Under the pieces are notes generated by a model. That model ran no database searches and was not told where the DNA came from. It saw only the letters and a list, made by a program, of their open reading frames with translations. A program made the translations under genes and the position numbers. A stretch of DNA of 64,000 bases from Hirsutella rhossiliensis (taxonomy: Eukaryota > Ascomycota > Sordariomycetes > Hypocreales > Ophiocordycipitaceae), in the NCBI RefSeq assembly GCF_020360975.1, contig NW_025408671.1:682001-746000 (forward strand), given 5' to 3'. Every line of letters starts with the position of its first letter. Positions within the stretch are counted from its first letter, which is position 1. Below are positions 1-13,133 of the stretch, piece after piece.

Positions 1-125
1 AAATCCTATAAGAAAAGGGGCCTTCTTAAAAGGGAAAAACCTAATTAAAATAAGGGGCCCTTTAAAGGGAAAAACCTCTTCCTTTTCTTTAGCTATAGAT
101 ATTACCTTCTTATATAGGCTATTAG
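1..125. other. RIP-mutated flank with short direct repeat
   Basis: AT-rich sequence without a single CA or TG dinucleotide in its first 120 bases. It contains two near-copies of a short unit (GGGGCC, a short T-rich stretch, AAAGGGAAAAACCT) at about 17-43 and 53-78. The last five bases, ATTAG (121-125), are the left target-site duplication of Copia-1. I see no gene. Confidence 0.6.
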
Positions 126-583
126 TGTTGCGAAGCGTGGCCTGATTTCGCAGTTCTTAAAGATATCCCTTAGTAAGAGGGACTAAGGAAGCTAAAAACA
201 CCCGGTATAGAAGAAGGAGCTGAAAAAAGGAGCAGAAAGGAGGGTAGGGGCATAAGGGAAAGCATAAAGTAGCGAGAGATAAGACGGATGTGCCGGAAAC
301 GGCTGCAAAGGAAGGAAAAAACCGGCAAAAAGCTCGGTAGTTAAAAGGACATTAGTAGCTTCTTTAAGCAGGATCTTCTTTATTAATTAAGATGCTAGAC
401 GGGTATAAATAGGGGCGTTGGATAGAGAAAAGAAGGACAATTAAGGCAATACAACAATCACTCCCTTACCTTTATTGCTGCTTCTGCAAGAATCATATCT
501 CTCTGCCCTGCCTATCCTACCCCTTACTTCTAATTTCACCTTCGTGCATTTTATATATATCTCTCGCATCTCTCTTCGCGAGA
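126..583 (+). repeat. Copia-1 5' LTR
   Basis: 458-bp long terminal repeat, matching 5704-6153 nearly base for base. Differences between the copies are almost all C/T or G/A and sit at CA or TG positions, for example CGCAG against CGTAG and TTAGTAAG against TTGGCAAG. Homologous LTRs lie at 29464, 35307 and 59757. The inverted termini TGT(C/T)GCGAAG and CTTCGCGAGA are typical for LTRs. Confidence 0.93.
404..411 (+). promoter_or_regulatory. TATA box in Copia-1 LTR
   Basis: TATAAATA within a GC-flanked context, about 180 bp before the LTR end. It is conserved at 5974-5981 in the 3' LTR and as TATAAAGA at 60055-60062 in Copia-3. It probably positions the start of the genomic RNA; no start site can be read from sequence alone. 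Confidence 0.5.
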
Positions 584-600
584 GTTATAAGCCCGGGAGG
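584..600 (+). other. Copia-1 primer-binding site
   Basis: GTTATAAGCCCGGGAGG lies directly after the LTR. The less mutated Copia-3 version reads GTTATGAGCCC..., complementary to the anticodon arm of an initiator Met tRNA (GGGCTCATAAC). Copia-type elements prime with such a half-tRNA, so this is the expected site. The match beyond about 13 bases is not certain. The same site is used by the TRIM-like element. Confidence 0.6.
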
Positions 601-760
601 AATAGTATTCCTATACCTTCCGGCTGCTATAAAAGGCACCCTTCTTACATCCCTCGTGGCTCCCTTTTACCCCTCTTACTAGAAAAGCCGATTTTTAACC
701 GACTTTTCTGCCCCCTCTTTCCGCAACGATAATAAAAATCGACTCCTCTGCCGTCCCTAC

Positions 761-3700
761 GGTCCGTAGGACGATTCTTACAGAGCCCTAAGATTGGGAT
801 AAGTAGGTAAAGGAGCTACGGGCTCGTGTAGACAGAACCATCTATAATTTAGTCTTCTCTGATAAGCAGGACCCTCTCGAGCCCCCTCTTCGTCCTAGGG
901 CAACGGACTTTGCAGAGGGAGCTACCCTCTTCTCTAAGCTAACCTCTGCACAACAGAGAGCTTTTTCTGCTGCCTTAGGCGACTACGAGAGTCACCGAAA
1001 GGAATACCTTTACGAGACGAAGTTGCTAACGGCTGCTCGTATAGCGATAACGGAATCCGTTAGTGCCGCAAAGCTAATCTCTCTTCGAGAGGAAGAGACT
1101 CCTAGGTAGTAGCTTTTAAAGCTCAAGACCTTAATAGCTCCCTTAAGAGGTTATATAACTAACCGTATTAGGAAGACCTATACGGCCTACCTAGGAGCCT
1201 TTTCTACTAGGAACCTACTAGCTTCTTCGTGGCTAGCTAAGTAGGAAGAAATCCTCGAGGAAGCTAACTAATACTTCCTTATAGAAGCTCTTTCCGGCTA
1301 GTGGCTATGGGATATATCTCTGCTAATAAAGCCTATTAGTAACGGTTACTCGACTATCTTTCGAGAAGCTAGCCGGGAACTAGACGAAGAGGCTGCTAGA
1401 GTATAACAGTAAGCAGTCTTATTCCTTCGTGGCTAGCACTTAACCTAGACGGCTCGACCTACAGCTGCTGCAGCCCTTGCTGCTGCGGCTCCCGCTGCTG
1501 CTGTTGCGGCTGTTGCTCCTTCGGCTCCACCTCCCTCGAGAGCATCAACACTGTCTTTAACGGCTGCCGTAGGCCCGGCCCCGCCTCTTGCTCCGGGCGG
1601 CCCGGTCCCGTTAGACAGACCGGCCCGACTAGTCCCCTAATAGACCTTTTAGTCCGTTAGTCGAAAAATCAGGGAACTAGTCGAAATCGAACCTCTTCGT
1701 TAAAATCAGCAATAAGGGGTAAAAAGGGGGGGTTTTTAAGCAGACCTTCCGGACCGGGACGAGGATTCCTCGAAGAAACGAACGAGAAGGAATCGACCTA
1801 CCTACCAAGCATGCAAAAAGCCCCATCGGCTAGAAGACTGCTAGCAGGTCTTCGAGGAAAACCGACCCGAAGGAGTCAACCCTTTAAAGAGGCTACGAGA
1901 AATAGTACAACAATCTCTTAAGGAGGACCCCTCGTTGCAGAAGAAGATAGACGAGATTCGGGTTACTAAGAAATAGCAACTAATAACGCCGCTGCCCTTA
2001 TTCGAGCCGCAAATTCGAGGAAAAATCGTTAGTATAGCAAATCCGGCATTCGTCTTCCCCACGGATTAGCAAGACCAACCGTTAGGACCCTCCGACTATC
2101 CCCTACGAAAATCAGCTATCCTTAACTCTAGTGCGTCCCTCGATATCTGTAATATACTCTTACGATTCCGGTCCTTTAAGAAGGCACGAAAGGAATATCT
2201 TATTGCCAGGGAATTAACCGTACGGATAGAGGGATACGGAAGGGTAAATTTTACGATAAAATTACCTAACGGATCTATACGAATTCTTCGAAGAAAAATG
2301 GTAGCTTTTTGCCCTCGATTTTTAACGAGCCTAATTTCCTTCCGCCTTCTTCGAGAGGAAGGAATCTTCTAGGATATAACGTCTAAGCCTACGAGGCTAG
2401 TCTAGAAGAATCAGACTATTAGGCTTATCGAGGAAAAATTCGGTTAATTTATTCTCGAATTCCGACCTATCCTTAGGAAGGAACCTCTCGAGAAGACAGC
2501 TTTCCCTGCTAGGAGGAATAGGTCTACTATAAAGGACCCTCTACCGGCAGCCTAAGGAGACGGCATTCTTTAGCACGCACGACTTAGTTACCCGGGCCCC
2601 CTAGCTTTATATAAACTAGGTTAATAATAAGGCGTACGAATAAGGGGCCTAAAGACCGTCGAATGCGAATATTGCGGCTAAGGGAAGACTAAGAGACGAA
2701 TTTCTAGACGAACGCCTATACGGCCGGACCAGCCGTGTAAGGAAATTTAGGTCGACTAGACCGACGTCTCTAGGGATTAGGAAAGCTTCGTTAGGGTAAT
2801 GTTTTTCATAGACGCCTTTTTAGGGATAGTTTTCCCCTATTTCTTACGGACCTACCTAAGCAAGCATAACTAGTCTGCCCTCTAGGACTTCGTTAACTAG
2901 ATAAAATCCTACTTTAGCTACGAGGTAAAGAAGATACGGTCTAACGGAGAGCTATTTACGAAGGATATCTTAAATTAGCTTCGAAAAAGGGGCATTTTAC
3001 CCCTCCCGTTAGCACCGAATACCTAGGCCTAGAACGGAGGGGCAGAAAGATTAGGGGGTGCTATGATAGAAAGGGCCCGTACGATAAGACTTGCTATAAG
3101 GCTTCTACACGACCTTTAGAGGGAAGTCGTTAAGACCGCCTATTACCTTCGGAACCGGACCCTAAGGGACCCTAGGGGACCAAGGGACTATAGGGACCTA
3201 GAGACCCTTTTTAAGACCTAAGGAATAGACTGGAAATCCCTACTCGAGCTCTTTACAAAGAAGAGGGCATCGCTAGCCTACCTTTATGCCTACGGCTATA
3301 AGGCATACGCAATAACTGCCGATATATAGCTAAAAAGGAAGAAGAAAAGAAAGCTTGATCCTAGAGCCTTTATTAGTTACCTCGTTGGGTATAATTCTAC
3401 GAATATCTTCCGGATCTAGATTCCTCTTCTACGGAAGGTTATTTCGACTAGGGATGTGATTTTCGATAAATCTAGCTTCTTCGACAGAAAGAGGGATTAA
3501 TAGCCCCTCTTACTCTCTTAACGTTAGCTAATTTAGAAGATTTAAATCCCCCCTTCCTAACAGTCTTAAGAAGAGGTCCTAGACGAGGAAACGGAAGAAG
3601 AAACCGACGTTAAAGCAGTCGAGGATAACGCCGACTTCGAAGAAGAAGAAGAAGAAGCTGCTAGATTAGATGATCTAGACGAAGAAGGAGACTATAGAAA

Positions 3701-5680
3701 AGCGGTAGAGCTAGAATACGCCTGCCTCCCTACGCCTCCTCTTATAGAATAAGAAGAAGATCTAGAAGCAGCTTTCTCTATTAGTCTTCCCGTCTCGACC
3801 CCTAAGGGGGTAGGAAAGGCACCTCTCTCGAAGGATTACCCGGCTGCCTTTTTATCCCTGCTTCGAGAAGCAAAGGAAGGTATAGGGCCCGATACGAAAG
3901 AAGACTAGTTTCTCCCCTATTTCGATCGTTTTTCCGACTTCTACCTAACGCTAATAGAAGACGGTTCCCACGGAGCGTTTATAGCAGGCCGGCTTTTCAA
4001 GCTAGTATCAGCAAGGAAGGTATATAAAAGAGACCTCCCGGACCTACTAGTAAACTAGAAGTAGCTAGAAAAACACCCCTTTAGAGACTAGTTTTTCTAG
4101 GCCTAGAAAGACCACCTAGCCTTATACGAAGAGATAGGGTCTTTCGAAGAGGTCCTTAAGGAAAAGGTAAGAGGAAAATAGGTCCTTAGCTATAAGTAGG
4201 TCTTTATCTATAAGACTGATAAACACGGCTTCCTTTAAAAGTGCAAAGCCCGGCTAGTTGTCTGCGGGAACTAGTAGGAAAAAGGGGATCTTCCTACTAG
4301 GGCAACTACCCTAGTAGGGATGTCTTTTCGGACCCTTATAGCTATAGCAGCAGAATTCGACCTCGAGCTCGATTAGATAGATATAGTTAACGCCTTTATT
4401 AACTGCCTACTCGAGGAAGAAGAAGTTGTCTATATACGCCTTCTACTAGGCTTCTAATAGCTAGGAAAGGTTCTACGGCTTAGGAAAGCTCTATACGGAC
4501 TACGAAGATCACCCCTTCTTTAGCAACAGTATTTAATAGGTTCCCTCGAAGCCCTAGGCTTTACGAAAGTCCCTTAGGAACCGTGTATAATGCAGAAGGG
4601 TAAAATCACGGTCTTCTTCTACGTCGATAATATTATCTAGGCATACCTAAAAGAGGAAGAAGCTACTATAAGGGAGGCTATACGTAGCCTATAATAAAGG
4701 TATAAGATAACCCGGCTAAGGGAGCTAAAGTGGTTCCTAGGGATATAAATCCTTTGGAATAGGTCCTAACGGACTATCTAGCTTACCTAGGACGCCTATA
4801 TTAATAAGGTCGCTTATAAATTCCTCCCTAATTCCCTCGATAAGAAGCTTCCCTCTACGCCTATATTAAACGAAGAGCTTTTACCTAATCCGTCCTTTTA
4901 AGCTAGGGAGTAAGAGAAATACTAATATTAATAGAAGGTAGGCTCCTTACTTTTTTCAGCTATTTCTACTAGACCGGATATCTCTTTTACGGTCTCCCGG
5001 CTAGCTAGGTATAACTAGAATCCTAGCCCTAGGCATTAAGAAGTAGCAGACAGAGCTATCCTTTATCTCTATTTAACGAGATTATATGGTCTGCGCCTAG
5101 GAGGGCAGGGAAGGAAATAAGCTGCCGAAATCTTCCTTTATTCGAGCGATTCGTCCTTTGCGGACAATTCCTTAGATAGAAAGAGCTTATAAGGGTATAT
5201 TATATCCCTTTTTAGAGGAACCATTACATAGAGAGCTTCGAAGTAGGCTACCGTTACGACTTTTAGTACGGAGGCAGAGCTATTAGCTCTTTTAAAAGCG
5301 TTAAAAGAAGCGATTTTCCTTAGCCGGCTACTAATATCGTTACGACTATAAATTCCGACCCTATTAGCTATAGAATGCGATAATACGTAGACTATACGAA
5401 TTCTTACGGAAAACAGTAAGTTATCGACCCGGCTACGGTATATCGATATCTACTAGCATTAGTTACGCTAAGAGGTCTAAAGGGGACTTATTTCCGTCCG
5501 TTAGGTTCTAACGGCATTAATAAAAGCCGACGGTCTTACGAAGCCCCTGCCGAAGCAGAAGCTAGCTGTCTTTTTATAGCAAATTAGGCTAGAAGACGTT
5601 CGAGAGAAGCTATCCTTAGAGGCCCGCCTTAAGAGTCTATAAGAGGAGCTAATAGCACGTACGAGAAGGTAACGTCTATA
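761..5680 (+). pseudogene. Copia-1 gag-pol polyprotein, RIP-inactivated
   Basis: Polyprotein that made capsid, protease, integrase, reverse transcriptase and RNase H of the element. The frame reads on through many TAG/TAA codons, mostly where Gln or Trp is expected. Gag runs from about 761 to 1670 and ends in an Ala/Pro-rich linker. The protease active-site region is near 2120-2160. The His/Cys pre-integrase motif (CEYCGQGK) is near 2680 and the integrase core at about 2740-3090 with QNGGAE near its third acidic residue. Reverse transcriptase covers about 3900-4950, with YVDN in place of YVDD near 4620. RNase H covers about 5100-5570 and ends in the family motif ADGLTKPLP. Not functional. Confidence 0.9.
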
Positions 5681-5703
5681 GCCGAAGAAAGGAAGAGGTT
5701 TTT

Positions 5704-6153
5704 AGCGTGGCCTGATTTCGTAGTTCTCAAAGATATCCCTTGGCAAGAGGGACCAAGGAAGCTAAAAACACCCGGTATAGAAGAAGGAGCTGAAAAAAGG
5801 AGCAGAAAGGAGGGTGGGGGCATAAGGGAAAGTATAAAGTAGCGAGAGATAAGACGGATATGCCGGAAACGGCTGTAAAGGAAGGAAAAAACCGGCAAAA
5901 AGCTCGGTAGTTAAAAGGACATTAGTGGCTTCTTTAAGCAGGATCTTCTTTGTTAATTGAGATGCTAGACGGGTATAAATAGGGGCGTTAGATAGAGAAA
6001 AGAAGGATAATTAAGGCAATATAACAATCACTCCCCTACCTTTATTGCTGCTTCTGTAAGAATCATATCTCTCTGCCCTGCCTGTCCTACCCCTTACTTC
6101 TAATTTTACCTTCGTGCATTTTATATATATCTCTCGTATCTCTCTTCGCGAGA
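5704..6153 (+). repeat. Copia-1 3' LTR, first bases missing
   Basis: Matches the 5' LTR from GCGTGGCCTG onward; the first nine or so bases and the polypurine tract are gone. The copy is slightly less RIP-mutated than the 5' LTR at several sites. It ends CTTCGCGAGA and is followed by the target duplication ATTAG. Confidence 0.9.
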
Positions 6154-6158
6154 ATTAG

Positions 6159-6369
6159 CTCTTCTTATAAACTCTTAAAGCGGGCCTTTAAAGATAGCTT
6201 TTCTTAGATATCTTCTAGCCTTATTTACTATAAAAAGATAGCTAGCTTTTACTTTAAGAAGGGCTTTATAAGACCGTTTACTTTTATTAATACTATTAAA
6301 ACCTAATAGATAGGAATAAGTTCCCTTTAAACCTCTTAGTATAACTTATACTAATAGATATCGATATAC
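6159..6369. other. RIP-mutated spacer between Copia-1 and gypsy D
   Basis: AT-rich sequence outside any element whose ends I could fix. Low in CA/TG like its surroundings, so it is probably an older repeat. No coding frame or RNA gene is visible. Confidence 0.5.
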
Positions 6370-6374
6370 TATAT

Positions 6375-6631
6375 TATAAGAGCGCTACTAAGAGGTATAG
6401 GCTAATAAAGCACTTAGGTATATAGTACTAATATATTAGTAGGGTATTAATAGGGAATTATACTTACCCCGCTTATGTATTATAGACTACTCGCTATTTT
6501 AATAAAAGAGGAAAAATCCCTCTTTTTATAAGCTTTAGTCTTATAATAAAGAGAATATAATATATATAGCGTAGTACCTCTAGCTATCTTTACTACCTAA
6601 TTAATCGTACTATAATACGTATTCCTTTATA
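6375..6631 (+). repeat. Gypsy D 5' LTR
   Basis: Starts TATAAGAGCGC (from TGTAAGAGCGC) and ends TTTATA (from TTACA). It matches 27908-28164 over its whole length, with differences mostly of C/T and G/A type. Preceded by TATAT. Confidence 0.88.
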
Positions 6632-6639
6632 ATTTCTAA

Positions 6640-9600
6640 AGCTTCTTTTTTTAGTTACTTAGTAAAGATAGCTACTTAAAAAAGACTATATAACGCTCTT
6701 ATAGCGCGACGTAGTAGTTAGCTAGTTAAGGCCTCTTTATTATATATATTAAGTATCTACTTAGGAGATAAAGAATAGGAAGATATATCCTTAAAATCGA
6801 CCCTTACTATAAATAGCGTTATAACTATATCGAAGATATTACTACTTATAAGCATAAGATAACTATCTTATAAGGAAAAGCTTATAGCTTTATAAGTATA
6901 AGTTAAGGAGCTAAAGGAGATAAAACGCTTATAAGATCGCGTTATATAATTAAAGGAGGAAATTACTAAACGCGCTAGTACTATTACTATTTATTTAGGG
7001 AAGCGTTAATAGTCTTACTCCCTTAAATCGGATAGTAGTTACGCAGGCAAGGTTAAGATTAAAAATATCGCTTAATTATCTTAACCTACTAATATATAGA
7101 AACATTTAAACTAAGCTTATAATCTAAAAAACCCCTTTAAGGTAGCGCTTAGACGTTTTTATTATAATAAAATAAAGATCCTCTATATAGTAGATTATAT
7201 ATATAGCGACTATAAAGTAAGATAGCGCTAATACCTTAAAGAATAAACGCTAATTAACTAAACTAAATATAGTATAGATTAAGTATACTTTAAAGAATAA
7301 ATACTTATCTTAATTAAGGATACTATAAATAAAGAGATACTATTAGCGATATAATTAAAGGAGGCTCGCTAATAAGAAGGCTAGTCCCTCTTAGAGTTTA
7401 GCTTATACCTTAACTCCTTAAAGAGGTATTTTAAACGCCTATTAGAAAATGCGCGTACTTTTATATTTTTTACTAAGTTAGAGCTATAACTTTAAAACTA
7501 AATTAATCTCTACTTAATACCTATTTATACCTATTAATAAGGAGAGCTTATATAAGTCGCTTAACGATATTAAGATACTACTATTAATAAGAGGTAATAT
7601 ATTAATATTACTTCTACTATTAAAGGAACTAGGAATAGAAATAGTATTATACCCTAAGGTAGTATATATAAGGGAAGGAATTAAAAAGGCCGATAAGCTA
7701 AGCTAAATTATTAAGGAAATATTACTAATTTAACTAATAACTAATAAGCTAGCGATATACTTACTAAGGGCTAAACTAAGGGATATTATTAAGAAAAAGG
7801 ATCTTTTACTTAATTAGGAATTATATATTTTTAATATAATAAGCTAAGATAACTATCTATAAAATATACTAATTCTCTAAAAATAAAAACCTTAGTAAAG
7901 ACTCTTAGACTTAATACTATAAAATAAGGAAAAGGTAAGATATTAAGGTAAACGCCTCTCCCTTAGTAAACTTAATACTTATAGGATAGTTACTTAAAAC
8001 TCCTATAATAATATTAAAGCGAAACCTTATTAAAGTCCCTATATACTTAGATACTTATAATACCGTTAACCTTATAGATATATACTTTACTTAATAGTAG
8101 GGATTACTATAAGTAGCGCTATTATACCTTAAGTTATTAAGGCTTAATAATAATAAGGTAAGGGAGTATAAAGTATAGTTAGTACCGCTTTAAATAATAA
8201 ATATAAGAGGTACTAAAAAGATAATTACTTATTTCTATATTAATACTAATAAGTTAATGCTAAATAATCGGGTATTAATCTTTTTATTAATTACTACCTT
8301 AAAGGATAAATATATTTATATTATCTTATAAAAATAATAGTAGTAGTTTAAGTATTAACTAAGTAATAAAACCCTATAGCACCCTTATAGATTCCTTTAA
8401 GAATATAGGAATAAAGTAAGGGTATATATAATAGCGCTTAATCCTAAGCTAATCCCGCTATTAAATAAAGATAAAGATAAAGGGATTTTATAAGAAGAAT
8501 AAGCCGAAATCTTACTAAGTCTTTATTAGTTTAAAGATACTTTCTTAGCTAATAAATCTAACTTACTACTAGCTAAAAAAGGAATAGATTACTTAATTAA
8601 TTTAATCCTTAATATAAAACCCCTTTATAGACCGATTTACCCTCTATTATAAAAGGAACTCTAAGTATTACGCGGCTAAATCTAAGACGTAATAAAAAGG
8701 AAAATAATCTAAGAGTTAAAGAGCCTAGCTAGGGCGCTTATCCTTTTTATTCTAAAAAAGGATAGTACCTTATAGCTATATATAGACTACTAAGGACTTA
8801 ACTAGGTTATATAAAAGAATTAGTACCCTTTACCTTTTATTTCGGAGATTATTAACCGCTATTAAGGAGCTAAGTATTTTTCTAAGATTAATATATAGAA
8901 TACGTATTAATATATTTAAATTTAAGAAGGAGATAAATAAAAGACTACTTTCTAAACGCTTTATAGATATTTTAAATACTTAGTAATGCCTTTTAGACTT
9001 ACTAACGTACTAGCTATATTTTAGAGCTATATCTATTAAGCGCTTAAAGGGCTTATAAATATAATCTATATAGTTTACCTTAACGATATCTTTATATACT
9101 TTAAGATAAGAGAAGAATATACTAAATACTTAAGATAAGTAATAAAAAGGCTAAGGCCTATAAAGCTCTATATAAAACTATTAAAGTATACCTTTTATTA
9201 ATAGTTAGTTAAGTTCCTTAAGTTTATCTTATCTATTAATAGGGTATCGATAGACCTTTAATAGGTAGAGGTAATAGCTTAATAGCCTAAACCTATAACC
9301 TACTATAATATTTAGGTTTTCCTTAGGTTCTATAATTTTTACTAACGATTTATATATAGGTATTTTAGAGTTATAGCGCCCTTAACTATATTACTAAAAA
9401 GGAGTAAAAATAAAAAGAAGCTAAGGAGTATAGAGCTAAACCTTACTAAATAGGTAGCGTTTTAAGCTCTTAAGGATACTTTTTAAGGAGCCTTACTCCT
9501 TTAATATTATAATCTAAAAAGACATATTTATATTAAAATAGATATATTATAATTCGCGATAGTAGGAATTATATCTTAACTTAATAATAAAAAGTATTAC

Positions 9601-11600
9601 TATCCGATTATATTTTAGTTAAGGAAGTTTACTATAGCTAAACTTAATTATAGTATTTTAAACTAAGAATAATTTACTATTATTAAGTTATTTAAATACT
9701 AGCGATATTATATTAAAGGGGTAGCGTATAACGTAAAGGTATTATTAGACTACTATAACTTTTAAACGTTTATATACTAGACCTCCTTAAATAGGAGGTA
9801 AGTAAGATAGTATATATATTTAGTACTATTTAACTTTATAATTAAGTATTATATAGGTAAATTAAACCTAGCGGACGCGCTATTAAGAATACTTAGATAT
9901 AAGGGCGAGAAGCCCTTATTTATAGAACTATTATTAAAGCTATAAGTAAAGCTAGCTACTATTAATACTATATTTATATAGAGAAATAATAAGGCGTTTT
10001 TATAAGTAAAGAGATACTTAACCTTAAGTTAATATAAGCGTAGTAAAGTGCCTTTATATAAGGAAAATATATAAGCTTATTTATAGCGAAACTATAATAA
10101 TTTAAGCGTAAGACCTAAATAATTAGCCGATTAAGTTAAAGAGAGAGCTAGTTATAAATAGTTACTCTTAAGGAAAACCGCTAAAAAGCGGCCTACTATA
10201 TAAAGGTTTATATAGTAAAAGTTTTAAAACCGCTACTAGAGTTACTAAAACGTACTTAGTCGGTTAATATAGCGATTAATAGGTTAAAGGAAACTAAAAA
10301 CTTCTTAATAAGGAAGGGTTTTTAGTTAGTATACTTAGATAAACTACTATTATAGAAGGGTTATATCGTAGTACCTTTAAAAGTAGCCTTATAGTAAGAG
10401 CTAATATAGCTCTTCTATAATAATCTATTAGTAAGATACTTTAGCTTTTAATATACTAGCGAACTATTAATAAGGAACTTTTACTAAGATAGAATAATAA
10501 AAGATATAAATAAATACGTTTAGTTATACTTCGTATATTAAGGTATAGTATCTAAGAGGCATCGCCCTTATAATACTATATAATTATTACTATATCCTAT
10601 ATAACTATGAGAAGAATTATTAATAGACTTTACTATAGGTCTACTTAAAGTATAGTATAATAAATAAGACGTTAATACGATCTTAGTAATTATAAACTAA
10701 TATACTAAGTATTACTTCTTCTTTCCTATCTTTAAGATAATAATAGCTCTAAAGCTTATAAAATTATTTTATTACTAAGTTAAATTAGTATATAGACCTC
10801 TAAAAGGTATTATCTTAGATAAAGGGTCCTTATTTATAAGTAAGTTTTAGTTAGATCTTTATTTTATCTTATAAGTAAAATATAAGCTATTAATAGTATT
10901 TTACCTATAAACTAATAGGTAAATAAAATAAATAAACTAAGCTATATAATACTACTTAAGATACTTTACTAACTTAGAATAAACTAATTAAGCGTTACTC
11001 TTATATATTACTTAATTTATATATAATAATATAAAGAACGTAATAACTAGGTTATTACTTAATAAAGCGTTAATAGGTTACTAACTAAACTTTTATATTA
11101 ACACTAAGGACGATATTATTTAAAGGGGGGTACCTAAAGTAAAAGTAAAAGTTATTAGGCTATAAGAGCTATAAAAGAGGCTTAAGGAATACTAAGGAAA
11201 GGCTATTAAATCGTAAGTAAAATACTATAATTTAAGGTACTAACCGCTTATACTAAAAGTAAGAGACCTTATAGTACTATTAATAAAGAACTTATACTTT
11301 AAAGATAAAAAAAGAAAACTCTTACTTAAGTATATTAAACTATTTTAGGTCTTATAAGCTATTAAAAAGTAAGTATATTATCTTATACTCCCTAAGAAGT
11401 ACTTATACCTTTATAACGTTTTCTATATTAGTTTTTTAAAGCTATAAAAGGAGCGAAAAAGCATATATAAAGATAGCGAAACCCTACTAATACTAAACTT
11501 AAAGGATAATAAAGGCAAATAAGAAGTCTAAGAGATTAAAGACTAAAAGAGATTTAAGGGCGATACCTTTTTCTTTATTAAATAAAAAGGATAGCTAGCT
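6640..11600 (+). pseudogene. Gypsy D gag-pol, RIP-inactivated
   Basis: Ty3/gypsy polyprotein read through many RIP stops. Gag occupies roughly 6.7-7.9 kb and an aspartic protease remnant (Asp-Thr, then VNLI) lies near 8070. Reverse transcriptase covers about 8580-9300: a DYxGLN-like motif near 8790, VMPF near 8980 and YLNDIFIY near 9080, where Asn replaces one Asp of the YxDD box. RNase H lies at about 9440-9900 and integrase at about 10350-11150, with a DFT-type first acidic site near 10630. A C-terminal LP..Y.lHnVFhvSfL-like stretch near 11390 marks the region just before the usual chromodomain. The order RT, RNase H, integrase is diagnostic of gypsy. Confidence 0.87.
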
Positions 11601-12199
11601 AAGTATAACTAATAGGTTAATACTAAAGATATAGTAAATAGCTAAGACCTTATTAAAGAATATACGACTTACTTAACTAGGAAAAAGAGGTATAAGACTA
11701 AGTAAGGTAAGGAAATCTATTAATATAAAGAGACGCTATTAAATTAGTAATAAATCCCTACTAAATCGCTACTAACTTATTAATATATTAATATACCTAA
11801 ATATCTTATAACTATATATAAAATAGTAAAATAAGAAAATAAAGGAAAACTATTTATATTACCTATTAAATATTATTAAGGAAAATAAAACTAAACTATA
11901 ACTTTATTAAGACCCTAATAATAAAAGAGAGAAGGATAGTTATAACTAAATAAAAAAAAGATAAGACCTATTTATTACTTTTAACTACCCCTCTTCTTTA
12001 CCGGTATAGTAAGAACTAACTAAGGCGCCCCCTCTATTATACTAAATACCTTTAAAAATACTAAAACTACCTTATCCTTTACTCCTTCCTTATCCTTTAT
12101 ATTAAGACCTATCTTTATTAGTATAGTACTTACCTTAGCCTTAGTAAATAATAAGGTATATTACTATAAAGTATAGCTTATATTACCGTTAATAAAGTA

Positions 12200-13128
12200 A
12201 AGTTTTAACTAGGATTCCTAGGCTTAGTACTCTAGGATTATATAAGCGATATTAAATAAGGGCGTAGGGTTAAGGTAAATAATAAGCTTATAGTACTTAT
12301 TAATTAATATATAGTAGTTAGTACGCTTAACCTAGTATATTATTAGGCGGTCGCTAATAAAAGGGTCGGATAAAACTTATAATATTAGATTTCTATATAC
12401 CTATAATCTTAAAGGACTTATAATAGGCCGTCTTAGTAGCGTCGAAAGCCTTAGCTAAATACTATATTATAATAGTAAGATAGTACTAATTAGCCTCCTC
12501 GAAAATAAGTATACCTATATCTAAGCTATCGTCCTTAGTATCTTTATTACTAGTCTTTAGCTTATTAAGCTTATATAAGTACTTAATAATAGTAACTATA
12601 TTAGCTTAGTTACTAAATATAAAAATAAGAGCTTTAAGAAAGATTAGCTTATTAATCGTAATATTTAAAGTTAAGGGGAAACTTACTTAGTTATAAGTTA
12701 TAGTATATTTATAGTATTACTTATAGCGCGTTAAAGAAACCCTTAAAAGAATATAGCTAATTAAGAGCACCTTAATAGGCTTAGGCTTAGTTATATTATA
12801 CTCCTTAATAACTATCTTAAAATAATATATATACTAGAGCTTATAAGGGATAACCTCCTAGGCTTTAACTAGGTAGGCTTTAGCCTTAGATTAAGTATAC
12901 TTCTTTATAGGAGCGCGACCGCCTTATACCGCCGCTTAGGTGCCTTTATTTTTAGCGCTACCGTTCTTAGGTTTATTAGTAAAAGGAGTAAAATCGTAGC
13001 CGTCTTTATTATTACTATTATTATTATCTTAGCCCTCGTTTAGCTAGGTATTAAGATAGTCTTAGCCCTTATTTAGCTAGGCCTTATTATTAATATTAGC
13101 TTACTTATTTTAAGGAGCGGCCTAAGCA
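12200..13128 (-). pseudogene. Gypsy D antisense accessory frame, 3' part
   Basis: Downstream of pol, the complementary strand holds a long frame interrupted only by RIP-type stops. It joins in frame to the part at 26139-26600 once C and one ATAAT copy are removed. The protein is Gln/Asn/Lys-rich in the middle. Next comes a segment rich in Tyr at positions like YxxYxxY and RYxxYY, which would be Cys before RIP. I do not recognise a named family. Position and orientation match the antisense gene of B and C, so a related zinc-binding accessory protein is my inference. The exact ends are approximate. Confidence 0.5.
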
Positions 13129-13133
13129 ATAAT

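Larger units (their letters stand above)
126..6153 (+). mobile_element. Copia-1: Ty1/copia LTR retrotransposon, RIP-mutated
   Basis: Complete but dead element. The 5-bp target duplication ATTAG sits at 121-125 and 6154-6158, fixing both ends. LTRs begin TGTTGCGAAG (a TGTCGCGAAG variant) and end CTTCGCGAGA. The primer-binding site follows the 5' LTR directly and a gag-pol frame readable through stop codons fills the inside. Domain order gag, protease, integrase, reverse transcriptase, RNase H places it in Ty1/copia. RIP is only partial: CA and TG survive in places, unlike in Copia-2. The region just before the 3' LTR, about 270 bp long in Copia-2, is deleted together with the first bases of the LTR. 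Confidence 0.95.

Noticed and set aside
475..732. 85-codon frame over the Copia-1 LTR end and leader
   Set aside because: It spans LTR, primer site and leader and ends before gag; no similarity, chance frame.
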